A stretch of 64,000 nt of DNA from Mesorhizobium sp. GTDB lineage: Bacteria > Pseudomonadota > Alphaproteobacteria > Rhizobiales > Rhizobiaceae. Below the pieces are notes generated by a model. That model was not told the origin of the DNA. It was given only the letters and a program-made list of their open reading frames with translations, and ran no database searches. The translations under genes and the position numbers were made by a program. The DNA lies in the NCBI RefSeq assembly GCF_004962245.1, contig NZ_SUHQ01000009.1:1-64000 (forward strand). The letters run 5' to 3'. How positions within the stretch are numbered: the stretch's first letter is position 1; each line of letters starts with the position of its first letter. Positions 46,410-54,813 of the stretch are shown here, in pieces.

Positions 46410-47806
46410 GACAGGTCAAGCCTCCCGAACCCGCTTTGCGCCGCCAGAAGGTCAAGCCGGGCGCCATCCCAGAGCGCTGCCGTGGCCGCAAGGTCGAGGC
46501 CGAGCAATGTTTCATTGACAGCGCCGGCGATCGGCAAGGCGATCCCTTGCGGATCATCCGCGGCCTGCCACCAGGCCGTGTCCCGGTCGTCGACCAGGAT
46601 CGCGCCAGGCGGCAGCATGAGAGGACAATCGGTAGTCCAGGGCGCGGCGTCCTGATAAGAAGCATGTGCGGCGAGTGGGTCCCTTGCAGCGCCAAAGGTG
46701 AAATCAGGCCACGCGCTGGACATCACTTCACCCATGCGTTCCGCCACCAGGGCGCGCAGCGGCTTGCGCGATGGATAGAAGACCAGCCGGGCACCGAAAC
46801 GATCGCCCGGAGCAAAAGCGTTGGACCGGCGTCCAGCAGAAGCCGGAAAATAATCGAGCAGCACAGCAAATTGCGGGGTAGTGTTCTTCAGATCGAGCAG
46901 CCAGGTCGAATGACTGACGAGACCGTCGCGGCGGCTTTCGATCTTCTCGCCCAGGACTTCCCAGAGGCTTTCGACTTGTCTTGCATCGGGATTGGCCAAA
47001 ACCTGTTCGCGGGTTTCAGACGTCGATATGAGGCGCTTCAACTCGGGGTCGTCTGGCGCTGACCGCCAGGCTTTGGCCAGCAGCACAAGCTTGCCGAGTT
47101 CCCGGATCGCCGCATCCGGTCTTTCTTCGCTGCGCAGCGCCATCAGCCGCGATGGGATCTCGTCGATGCGACCGGCAAGCGCGGTTGCCTTCATGTCGAC
47201 CAGCCGCGCGGCAATCCGGCGGCAACGCTCGCTGCTGGCGTCGACAAATCCGGAAAGACCAAGCCGCAACTGATCGGCAATCCATTGGTCGAGTTCATCG
47301 AGCGCTGCCGACACCGCGGTGCGTGTGTCTTGCGCCCGTTTGCGCTGCGCCGCCTCGCGACGCTCCATCGCCGCAACGTCTTCAACGGCGGCGCTCTCGT
47401 CCGGTCGGGAGGCTTCGTCAATGCTCTTGGCTGCCGCACCGGGTGCCGGCGCCGCCGGCTGTGGCGTCGCCTTTCGCCGCCTGCCCAGCCAGTCATTCAC
47501 CCAATCCGGAGTGGACTCGGCCGCGGCAAAACTGGCTGGCGCGGTGGCGGCAATCCACATCAGGGCCAGCGTGTGCTTGCACGGGAATTTTCGCGACGGG
47601 CAGGTGCATTTGTAGCCGTGATCGCCAGTGTCGACCACCACCCGATAGGGATTGGAGCCGGAGCCCTGGCATTCACCCCAGATGAGCGCCCGCTGCTCAT
47701 TCTTTTCGAGCCGCGGCCAGTTCGATCGCTTGGTCAGTTTGGAGGCGGCGCTCAGCGACGCCTGATCGGGAGCAAGCGCCTCGATGGTTTTCAAATCGAA
47801 TTCCAA
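46406..47806 (-). CDS. SWIM zinc-finger protein
   Basis: About 466 residues. A SWIM zinc finger of the form CxC-x6-CxH is complete at Cys67, Cys69, Cys76 and His78 (KCTCPSRKFPCKH). The remaining 390 residues are mostly helical with an acidic linker (about 100-150). The best start is TTG 47806 with GAGAGG 6 bases upstream; no in-frame ATG is better placed. SWIM fingers bind DNA or proteins. First gene of the five-gene cluster. Confidence 0.88.
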   Translation of the reverse strand: MEFDLKTIEALAPDQASLSAASKLTKRSNWPRLEKNEQRALIWGECQGSGSNPYRVVVDTGDHGYKCTCPSRKFPCKHTLALMWIAATAPASFAAAESTPDWVNDWLGRRRKATPQPAAPAPGAAAKSIDEASRPDESAAVEDVAAMERREAAQRKRAQDTRTAVSAALDELDQWIADQLRLGLSGFVDASSERCRRIAARLVDMKATALAGRIDEIPSRLMALRSEERPDAAIRELGKLVLLAKAWRSAPDDPELKRLISTSETREQVLANPDARQVESLWEVLGEKIESRRDGLVSHSTWLLDLKNTTPQFAVLLDYFPASAGRRSNAFAPGDRFGARLVFYPSRKPLRALVAERMGEVMSSAWPDFTFGAARDPLAAHASYQDAAPWTTDCPLMLPPGAILVDDRDTAWWQAADDPQGIALPIAGAVNETLLGLDLAATAALWDGARLDLLAAQSGFGRLDLS

Positions 47807-48061
47807 GCCGCGCCTCTCGTGACTCGAACCATGCCTGTCGCCAGGATAGACAGCCGTTTGTGAAGAAATATTGTGGCTCTGGCAAAGTGAGATCGATACT
47901 TCTCGGCCCCTGTCTTTATGTGCGCGAATCCGCCTGATCCGCAAGCGATCTCACCATTAGGTAGCCACAGCACTCCAGCAAACGCGGCGTTTGGCGTCGG
48001 CAGCCCAGTTACGCGCTCAGTGGACGGGAGCAGGCTCTGATGGCCCATGCAGTTGGGTCGC
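47807..48061. other. Upstream region of the five-gene MoxR cluster
   Basis: About 255 bases with no supportable gene between the SWIM start and the end of the glycosidase gene. No clear -35/-10 pair or operator stood out on reading. Confidence 0.35.
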
Positions 48062-48082
48062 CTGAAGCAAAAGGGGCTTCAG
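48062..48082 (-). terminator. Hairpin overlapping the glycosidase stop codon
   Basis: Inverted repeat CTGAAGC (48062-48068) and GCTTCAG (48076-48082) with a 7-base loop, overlapping the stop codon at 48079-48081. There is no U-run, so termination strength is uncertain. Confidence 0.35.
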
Positions 48083-49359
48083 CCTTTGCCCTTCAGGAAC
48101 TCGATCACCATTGCTGCGGTCCAGGTGAAACGGTCGCCGCCGAGCGGTTCGCCGTTGAGCGGGTCGTAATATTCGGCAAAACCGCTCTCGGCGATCAGGT
48201 CAAGGCTGGATTTCGTGATCCGTTGGGCAACTTTGCCATGGCCGGCGGCGGCAAGGCCGTCGGCGATCATGTAGTTGACCACAAGCCAGACCGGACCGCG
48301 CCAGTAGCGTTTGGCGTCGAAGCGGGAATCGTCGAGATCGTGCGAGGGGACGATGTAGCGTGCCTTGCCGGCGATGCCCTCGATGGTGGCGGCGATTGCC
48401 GCGGCACGGGGTTTCGGGATGGCCGAGAAAACGGGCAGGATGCCGCCCACCGAAGCGCTATCGACCAGCTTGCCGATGACGCGGTCGAGGCAGAGATATT
48501 GGCCGTGCGCATCGCTCCACAGCCGCTCCATTGCCGAAAGCCCCTTTTCGGCGCGGGCGCGATTGGCTTTTGCGATCCCTGTTTCGCCAAGCGTCTCGGC
48601 GAGATCGGCAAGGTCGGCCGCAGAGCGGATCAGGATGGCGTTGAAGCCGGGATCGACGATCTGGAAGGGTGAGGCATCGTGCAGCTTCGCATTGTTCCAC
48701 CCCAGTGCGCGAAAATGCTGCACCAGCCAGAGGTAGCGGTCGTATTGCGCCTTGGTCGGCCGATGCGCCGGGTCGGCATGCAGGATGTCGCGGCGCATGT
48801 AGGGCTCGACGCCTTCGGTCGGCACGCGCTCGAAGGCCTCGTCCCAGTCGATCGAGTTGTCGCGGCCGGACTCCCACGGATGAATGACCGCGACCAATCC
48901 TTCGCCCCTTGGATCGCGGTTTTCGTAGAACCAGCGGTGCCAGGCGTCGATCTTCGGCAGCAGCGCGCGGGCGCGCTCGGCCGCCAGCGTCTTGTCCTTG
49001 GCCCGGTCGAACAGGCGGCGCACGGCAAAGCCTGCCACCGCCGGCTGGGTGATGCCAGAGGTGGCAGTCGGGCGGTTGGTTCGCCACACCTCCGGCCCGG
49101 GGAAGTAGCTGTCGTTCAGGACATGGAAGACGATATGCGGCACCATGCCGTCAGGCCACTGATGGGCGAACAGCGTATCGATCTCGGTCCAGGCGCGCGC
49201 CTCGTCGTAGTGGGCAAGACCGAGCGCGGTCAGGCAGGAGTCCCAATTCCACTGGAACGGATAGAGGCCCTTGGTTGGGATGGTGTAGTCGCCGTGGTCG
49301 TTTTCCCTGAGTACCTCGACGGCACGGGCGATGGTTTCGTCGACGGCAAGAGAGATCAT
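48079..49359 (-). CDS. GH63/mannosylglycerate-hydrolase-like glycoside hydrolase
   Basis: A 426-residue (alpha/alpha)6-barrel enzyme of the MGH1/GH63 type, related to hydrolases of gluco- or mannosylglycerate and glycogen-debranching-like domains. Probable catalytic acids lie in the WESGRDNSIDWDEAF segment (Asp) and the FAEYYDPLNGEPLGG segment (Glu). No signal peptide, so it acts in the cytoplasm on an imported glycoside. ATG 49359. It is the last gene of a LacI-controlled sugar ABC operon, 54 bases after the ATPase. Confidence 0.86.
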   Translation of the reverse strand: MISLAVDETIARAVEVLRENDHGDYTIPTKGLYPFQWNWDSCLTALGLAHYDEARAWTEIDTLFAHQWPDGMVPHIVFHVLNDSYFPGPEVWRTNRPTATSGITQPAVAGFAVRRLFDRAKDKTLAAERARALLPKIDAWHRWFYENRDPRGEGLVAVIHPWESGRDNSIDWDEAFERVPTEGVEPYMRRDILHADPAHRPTKAQYDRYLWLVQHFRALGWNNAKLHDASPFQIVDPGFNAILIRSAADLADLAETLGETGIAKANRARAEKGLSAMERLWSDAHGQYLCLDRVIGKLVDSASVGGILPVFSAIPKPRAAAIAATIEGIAGKARYIVPSHDLDDSRFDAKRYWRGPVWLVVNYMIADGLAAAGHGKVAQRITKSSLDLIAESGFAEYYDPLNGEPLGGDRFTWTAAMVIEFLKGKG

Positions 49360-49413
49360 TGAAGCGTTCGACCTTTCGGGATTGAAGGGCGTTGGCGGGA
49401 TCGAAGGGCGGGA

Positions 49414-50454
49414 TCAAAGGGCGTTGGTGGTTTCAGGATCGAACCAGCGGATGCGATCGGCTTTGGGTGCTAGTCGCAGGCGGTCGCCGACGGCGATCGT
49501 GGCGTTCGATTCGAGGATGGCGCGAAACAGCCCGCCCTCGACATCGCAGGTGACCAGCGTGTGCGGACCGAGCGGCTCGATGACGCGCACGGTGGCATGC
49601 AGCCCCTCGTTACCTGCGTCGACATCTTCGGGGCGAATGGCGAAGTCAATTTTGTGCTTGTCCGATTTTGGGCCGGGCAGCGTCAGGCCGGCGACGGTCC
49701 AGCTTCCGTTCGCAGTCTTCGTCGCGGGGATGAAATTCATCGGCGGATTGCCGATGAAGGAGCCGACGAAGCGTGCGGCCGGGTTGCGATAGACCTCGAC
49801 AGGCGAGGCGGCCTGGACAATGTGGCCCTGATGCATGACGGCGATGCGGTCGGCGAGGCTCATCGCCTCGACCTGGTCGTGAGTGACGTAGATGGTAGTG
49901 GTCTTGGACGCGGCGAGCACGCCCTTGAGTTCGGCGCGCATTTCGAGCCTGAGCAGCGCGTCCAGGTTGGACAGCGGCTCGTCCATCAGGATGACGTCGG
50001 GCTCCATGGCAAGCGCGCGGGCCACCGCCACACGCTGGCGCTGGCCGCCGGAAAGCTGGCCCGAATAGCGTTTCAGCAACTGCTCGATATGCATGAGTTC
50101 TGCGGTGCGGTTGACGCGGCGTTCGACCTCTTGCTGCGGCAATTTCTTCATGCGCAGGCCGAAGGCGATGTTCTCGAACACGGTCAGATGCGGAAAGACG
50201 GCATAGTTCTGGAACACCATGGCGATGCCGCGGTCGCGCGGCGGCAGATGATCGACGCGACGGCCGCCGATCCAGACTTCGCCCTGGCTCGGCGTTTCCA
50301 ATCCGGCGACGATCCTGAGCAATGTCGTCTTGCCGCAACCCGAGGCGCCGAGCAGCACCATGAATTCCTGGTCGGCGATTGTGAGGTCGATCGAATGCAA
50401 CGCGGTGAAGCCGCCGAAGCGTTTGGCCACTTGTTTTATGGCGATCTCAGCCAT
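49414..50454 (-). CDS. ABC ATPase, carbohydrate type (UgpC/MalK-like)
   Basis: A 346-residue ATPase with Walker A GASGCGKT, LSGGQRQR signature, Walker B ILMDEP, SNLD and VTHDQ, followed by the CUT1 C-terminal domain (MNFIPA, FAIRPEDV). Catalytic residues are intact. ATG 50454, 21 bases after the permease stop. Confidence 0.93.
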   Translation of the reverse strand: MAEIAIKQVAKRFGGFTALHSIDLTIADQEFMVLLGASGCGKTTLLRIVAGLETPSQGEVWIGGRRVDHLPPRDRGIAMVFQNYAVFPHLTVFENIAFGLRMKKLPQQEVERRVNRTAELMHIEQLLKRYSGQLSGGQRQRVAVARALAMEPDVILMDEPLSNLDALLRLEMRAELKGVLAASKTTTIYVTHDQVEAMSLADRIAVMHQGHIVQAASPVEVYRNPAARFVGSFIGNPPMNFIPATKTANGSWTVAGLTLPGPKSDKHKIDFAIRPEDVDAGNEGLHATVRVIEPLGPHTLVTCDVEGGLFRAILESNATIAVGDRLRLAPKADRIRWFDPETTNAL

Positions 50455-50475
50455 GGGCTTTCTCCCTGTCGCGCG

Positions 50476-51321
50476 TCATCGGTTGGCGATCCCCCACATG
50501 GCGAACAGGTATTTGCGCACGGCGAAGATGAAGATCAGCGCCGGGATGACCAGTGCCGCCCCGCCGGCAAATTTGAGATAGAGCGGCGACTCGCCGAGGC
50601 TTTGCAGCAGGAAGGCGGTCAGCGTCCGGTTCTCGATGGTGAGCACGGCGGCGGCAAACACCTCGTTCCAGGAGATGGTGAAGGCAAAGATCGCGGAGGC
50701 CGCGATGCCGGGCAGTGCCAGCGGCAGGATGACCTTGCGAAAGGCCTGCAGGCGGGTGCAGCCGAGCGTCCACGCCGCCTCCTCGAGCTCCACCGGAATG
50801 CCTGAGAACAGCGAGAAGGTGATCAGCACCGCGAAGGGCAGCGCCAGCGTGGTGTGGACCAGCGCCAGGCCGATCGCGGTGTCGTCGAGGCCGGTGCGGA
50901 TGAACATCACCGCTAGTGGCAGCGCCAGCAGCGGCAGCGGAAAGGCGCGCGTCATCAACACCAGGAAGCGGAACGTGCCCTTGCCCGGAAAATCGAAGCG
51001 CGACAGCGCGTAGCCGGCAGGCGCGCCGAACCCGATCGAGAGGATCATCGTCAGCGTGGCGACGAGAACCGAGTTCCACAGCGCCCTGCCGACGCCGGCG
51101 AAATTGATGAAGAAAGACAGGCTGCCGAAATCGAAGGAAGGGAAGAAGCGTTTGGGAAAGGCAGTGACCTCTTCCGGCGACGACAAGGCATTGACGATCA
51201 GGAGATAGATCGGCAGCAGCACCCACACCGAGAGCAGGATGACGGTGGCGACCAGCAGCCAGCTGCCGGCCTTGCGCGCATCGGCGGTTGCGACGACCGG
51301 TGCCTCGGCAACGGCGCTCAT
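50476..51321 (-). CDS. ABC sugar permease (MalG-like)
   Basis: A 281-residue permease with six hydrophobic segments and an EAA loop (EEAAWTLGCTRLQAFRKV). The start ATG 51321 overlaps the MalF-like gene stop (ATGA). Confidence 0.92.
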   Translation of the reverse strand: MSAVAEAPVVATADARKAGSWLLVATVILLSVWVLLPIYLLIVNALSSPEEVTAFPKRFFPSFDFGSLSFFINFAGVGRALWNSVLVATLTMILSIGFGAPAGYALSRFDFPGKGTFRFLVLMTRAFPLPLLALPLAVMFIRTGLDDTAIGLALVHTTLALPFAVLITFSLFSGIPVELEEAAWTLGCTRLQAFRKVILPLALPGIAASAIFAFTISWNEVFAAAVLTIENRTLTAFLLQSLGESPLYLKFAGGAALVIPALIFIFAVRKYLFAMWGIANR

Positions 51322-52163
51322 ATGCGCGCCTCCTTGGGCACACGCAGCGCCCGCAGGAAGAACAGCGTGAGGCCGACTGAGATGGCGAGGATAAGCAGGG
51401 CGAAGGCGGCGGCAACGTTGCGGTCTTGCAACGAGAACTGCCAGTTGTAAGTCTCGCCCATCAGCACCGGCAAATTGGTGCCACCGAGCGCCGCCACCAC
51501 GGCGAAAACCTCGAAGGCGAGAATGACGCGCAGGATGATCGCCGTCTGCAGGCTGGGGCGCAGCAAGGGCAGCGTGATCTTGACGAAGCGCTTCCATGGA
51601 CTCGCACCAAAGACCTCGGCCGCCTCGTGATATTCCCGTGGGATGAGCCCCATGCCGGCGACCAGGATGACCATCATGATCGCGGTCGCGCGCCAGATCT
51701 CGGCCAGCACCACGGCGATGAAGATGGTCAGCTTGCTCTGGTAGCCGAGGAACATGACAGGCCTGTCGACGAGGCCGAGGTTGGACAGCAGCGTGTTGAG
51801 GAAGCCGGACTGGTCGAAAATGGCGAGCCAGATCAGTCCGGCGGCGAGATCGGAGATGCCGAGCGGAATGGCGAAGATGTAGAGCGCCGCACCTCGCCCG
51901 GTTTCGAGCCTGGACACCACCGTGGCCATCAACAGCGCCGTGACCAGTTGGATCGGCACCACGATGGCGGCGAGCAGGGTGGTGTTCCAGAAGGCGACCG
52001 GGAACTTCCAGTTGCCGGCCATGGTGCGAAAGTTATCCAGCGTGAAGCCGCCGTCGCGGGTGAAGGCCTCGAAGGCGACCAGTGCGAACGGATAGAGGAA
52101 GAAGACGCAGAGGAACAGCGTCGCCGGCATCAGCAGCAGATAGGGCAGGGCCTTGCCATGCAT
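51318..52163 (-). CDS. ABC sugar permease (MalF-like)
   Basis: A 281-residue permease starting with a membrane segment (YLLLMPATLFLCVFFLYPF) and bearing an EAA loop (HEAAEVFGASPWKRFVKI). ATG 52163 is preceded by AAAGGA at 6 bases; the frame is open to 52283 but only within the hairpin and the 3' end of the binding-protein gene. Confidence 0.92.
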   Translation of the reverse strand: MHGKALPYLLLMPATLFLCVFFLYPFALVAFEAFTRDGGFTLDNFRTMAGNWKFPVAFWNTTLLAAIVVPIQLVTALLMATVVSRLETGRGAALYIFAIPLGISDLAAGLIWLAIFDQSGFLNTLLSNLGLVDRPVMFLGYQSKLTIFIAVVLAEIWRATAIMMVILVAGMGLIPREYHEAAEVFGASPWKRFVKITLPLLRPSLQTAIILRVILAFEVFAVVAALGGTNLPVLMGETYNWQFSLQDRNVAAAFALLILAISVGLTLFFLRALRVPKEARI

Positions 52164-52188
52164 GGCATGTCCTTTGGCGTGGTGCAGC

Positions 52189-52221
52189 GGGCGCCCGGGG
52201 CGCAACAAACCCCGGACGCCC
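52189..52221 (-). terminator. Hairpin between binding-protein and MalF-like genes
   Basis: Twelve-base arms GGGCGCCCGGGG (52189-52200) and CCCCGGACGCCC (52210-52221) pair with a single mismatch across a 9-base loop, 13 bases after the binding-protein stop. No U-run follows. It fits an mRNA-stabilising or partially terminating hairpin. Confidence 0.55.
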
Positions 52222-52234
52222 CCTCGGGAGGATT

Positions 52235-53500
52235 CTAGTCGACCGGGCAGGCGCCTTCTGACGGCTTGTCGGGCGCCCAGCATGACGCCTTGGCCTTGTC
52301 GATGAGGGCCTTGAGCGCCGCCGCCTGTTCCTCGAGCACGCCATGCACATCCTGGCCGCCGAGCACGATGCGCTCAAAACTGTCGACATAGACCTGGTTG
52401 AACTTGCCGCCGAGATCGCCAAGACCCATCGGCAGCAACGCCGGCAGCGCATCCGGCGCACCGGTCATAGTGGTGATCGTCGGGCCGAAGGCCTTCACCG
52501 AGGCCGGCATGTCGTCGGGCAGCTTGACGTCGACCACGGGGAAGAAGTTGGTGGCCTTGAGCGTCGCGATCTGCGTTTCCGGCTTAAGCATGTAGGCGAC
52601 CAGCGCCTTGGCCTTGTCCATGTCCGGCGACGTCTTGGGGATGGCGACGCCGGCGACCACCGGCATGTAGCCGCGACCCGCCGGGCCGGCTGGCGCCGGG
52701 AAGGCGACGAACTCGTCGGGCTTCTGGTTGAACGCGTCGGCAAGTCGCGCCACGTGGTCGAACGCCACCCACACTTCGCCGGTCAGCAGTGGCTCCTGCA
52801 TGAAGGCATAGTTGGTCGAATTCGGGTTGGTAAACTGCCACAATTCCTTGAACTTGTTCCACGCGGTCTCGGCCTCCGCCGAGCGGAACTTGGTCACCAT
52901 CGAGCCGGTGTAGGATGGGTAGAGAAAACCTTCGAAGAAACGGTGCTTCAGCCCCTTCGGTCCGGCCGGAAAGCCGAATTTCGGCGAGCCGGTGTTTTCG
53001 GCGATGTTCTTCGACCATTCGATCAGCTGGTCATAGGTGATGGTGTTGAGATCGACGCCTGCCGGAAGATATTGCAGCGCCTGCTTGTTGGCCGCCATCA
53101 GGAAGGTGGCCTGCATCCACGGCAGGTATTTCTGTTCGCCCGTGCCGAGCGTGCCGAGCTTCTTATAGGCTTCGTTGAGCTTGACGCCGCCGACGTCGAC
53201 GCCGGACAGATCGACAAGGTCGGCACCGACCGTGGAGAAGTCTCCGTGCAGGCCGCCGAGCACGCCGATGGTGCCGGAGCCGGCCTGCAGTTCGGCTTGG
53301 AGGCGGGTGAGCCAGGGCCCATCCTCGGCGACTTGGTAGTCGACCTGGCCGTTAAACGCCTTCAGCACCTCGCTGCGCATTTTCTGGGTCTCTTCCACAG
53401 GCCGCGCCTGCGTCGACCAGAACAGCACCTGGGCCTGCGCGCCGCCGATCGCGATCGACAGCGCGAGTGCGGCGCCGGCCAATGTCTTCAACGCATTCAT
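52235..53500 (-). CDS. ABC extracellular sugar-type solute-binding protein
   Basis: A 421-residue family-1 binding protein with a Sec signal peptide (about 1-23, cleavage after GGAQA). Body typical: VLFWSTQARPVEETQKMR, a mid segment MPVVAGVAIPKTSPDMDKA and two Cys near the C-terminus (residues 409 and 418) that could form a disulphide. ATG 53500 follows GGGAGG. Ligand probably a glycoside hydrolysed by the GH63-like enzyme of the operon. Confidence 0.92.
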   Translation of the reverse strand: MNALKTLAGAALALSIAIGGAQAQVLFWSTQARPVEETQKMRSEVLKAFNGQVDYQVAEDGPWLTRLQAELQAGSGTIGVLGGLHGDFSTVGADLVDLSGVDVGGVKLNEAYKKLGTLGTGEQKYLPWMQATFLMAANKQALQYLPAGVDLNTITYDQLIEWSKNIAENTGSPKFGFPAGPKGLKHRFFEGFLYPSYTGSMVTKFRSAEAETAWNKFKELWQFTNPNSTNYAFMQEPLLTGEVWVAFDHVARLADAFNQKPDEFVAFPAPAGPAGRGYMPVVAGVAIPKTSPDMDKAKALVAYMLKPETQIATLKATNFFPVVDVKLPDDMPASVKAFGPTITTMTGAPDALPALLPMGLGDLGGKFNQVYVDSFERIVLGGQDVHGVLEEQAAALKALIDKAKASCWAPDKPSEGACPVD

Positions 53501-53557
53501 CGTGGTCTTCCTCCCTGGTTGTGCGCCGCCCCGGCGTCAGTTTTTTCCTGTGGGTGT

Positions 53558-54595
53558 CTATCCTGTGGGTGCCGGGCCATGACTCGCCCGCGAAACCAAT
53601 GTCGGCCGGATTAGCCGCGTCAGCGGCGCGGCGGACCTGTCGCCGATGACGGTCAGCAGCATCTCGCCGATCTCGCGCGCGCATTGGCGGATCGAGGCAT
53701 CGAATGTGGTGAGGCCTGGCGGCGCATAGGCCGAGGCGGCGATGTTGTCGAAGCCGATGACGGAAAGGTCGCGAGGGATGGTCAGGCCGGCGCGGGCGGC
53801 CTCTTCCATCACGCTGAGCGCCAGTTCGTCGAACAGCGCGACGATGGCCGTCGGCCGCTCGGCACCATGCAGCAGCCGGTTAATGGCCTGGATGCGGGCG
53901 CCACGATCGAAGCGCGGTGCCATCGCCACATCGAGCCTGACCGACGGATCGCCTCGGCGGGCGATTGCTGCGGCGAGCCCGTCTTGTCGCAGATGCCGAA
54001 ACGTCATCGGCTCGGCAATCGTCACCAGGCCGAAATGGCGGTGCCCGAGATCGTAGAGCATGTCGAAGGCTTCGCCGAAGGCGTGTGCGCCATCGGTGTC
54101 GAGCCAGTTGTAGGCAAAGTCGATGTCGAGCAGCCGGCCATGGGCGACGAACGGGAAATTGCGTTGGCGCAGATAGGCGAGCCGTTCGTCGACCTCGGCG
54201 ATGCGGGTGACGACGACGCCATCAGCGCGTCCGGATTCGACAACATGACGAAGCACGGAAAGTTCCGACTGGCCTTGCGCCACGGCGGCGAGAATCAAGT
54301 CGGTGCCATGCGAAACCAGCCCTTCGCCAAGCCCGGTGACGAATTCGCCGAGGAAGGAATCGACCAGATTGGGGCCGCGGATCGGCAGCACCATGCCGAC
54401 AAAACCGCTGCGGCCGGAGACCAGCGTGCGGGCCGCCGTGTTGGGCACGTAGCCGGCCTGGCGCGCGGCTTCAGTGACGCGCTCACGTGTCTTCAAGGCG
54501 ATCTGCTGATGGCCGGCAAGCGCCCGCGACACCGTGGTGATCGACAGGTCGAGCTGCGCTGCAAGTTCCTTGAGCGTAGTGACGCGAGCCGGCAC
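53558..54595 (-). CDS. LacI-family transcriptional regulator
   Basis: A 345-residue regulator: N-terminal LacI helix-turn-helix (TTLKELAAQLDLSITTVSRA) and hinge helix, then a type-I periplasmic-binding-like effector domain (about 65-330; SVIGFDNIAASAYAPPGLTT is typical). GTG 54595 is chosen because GGAGGAA lies directly upstream; the frame is open to 54652 but that includes the operators. It is the first gene of the operon it presumably controls. Confidence 0.92.
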   Translation of the reverse strand: MPARVTTLKELAAQLDLSITTVSRALAGHQQIALKTRERVTEAARQAGYVPNTAARTLVSGRSGFVGMVLPIRGPNLVDSFLGEFVTGLGEGLVSHGTDLILAAVAQGQSELSVLRHVVESGRADGVVVTRIAEVDERLAYLRQRNFPFVAHGRLLDIDFAYNWLDTDGAHAFGEAFDMLYDLGHRHFGLVTIAEPMTFRHLRQDGLAAAIARRGDPSVRLDVAMAPRFDRGARIQAINRLLHGAERPTAIVALFDELALSVMEEAARAGLTIPRDLSVIGFDNIAASAYAPPGLTTFDASIRQCAREIGEMLLTVIGDRSAAPLTRLIRPTLVSRASHGPAPTG

Positions 54596-54619
54596 TGTTC
54601 CTCCAGATCGAAGTGTTTG

Positions 54620-54658
54620 AAACGTTTGTAATGAGTTTTTGTCGGATTGCAAACGTTT
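54620..54658 (-). promoter_or_regulatory. Two LacI-type operators (AAACGTTT) upstream of the lacI-like gene
   Basis: The palindromic core AAACGTTT occurs at 54620-54627 (in TTGAAACGTTTGTAA) and 54651-54658 (in TTGCAAACGTTTTAA). The cores are 31 bases apart, about three helical turns, so both sites face the same side of DNA. They lie 25-63 bases upstream of the GTG start, where autoregulation would act. Confidence 0.65.
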
Positions 54659-54813
54659 TAAATCTCAAACCGAGTTAGCAAGATAGCGATGGCTCCAGAG
54701 CGGACTAAAGCCTGTTTTGCTCCCTTAGCGTGATTTGAACGATGCGACGCTTGACTCTGGCGATGCCTTGTGAAAAATTTTGCAACAACTGATAAAAATA
54801 TCAAAGGGCGGAA

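Noticed and set aside
52343..53614. Plus-strand frame (423 codons)
   Set aside because: Antisense to the binding-protein gene; no motifs.
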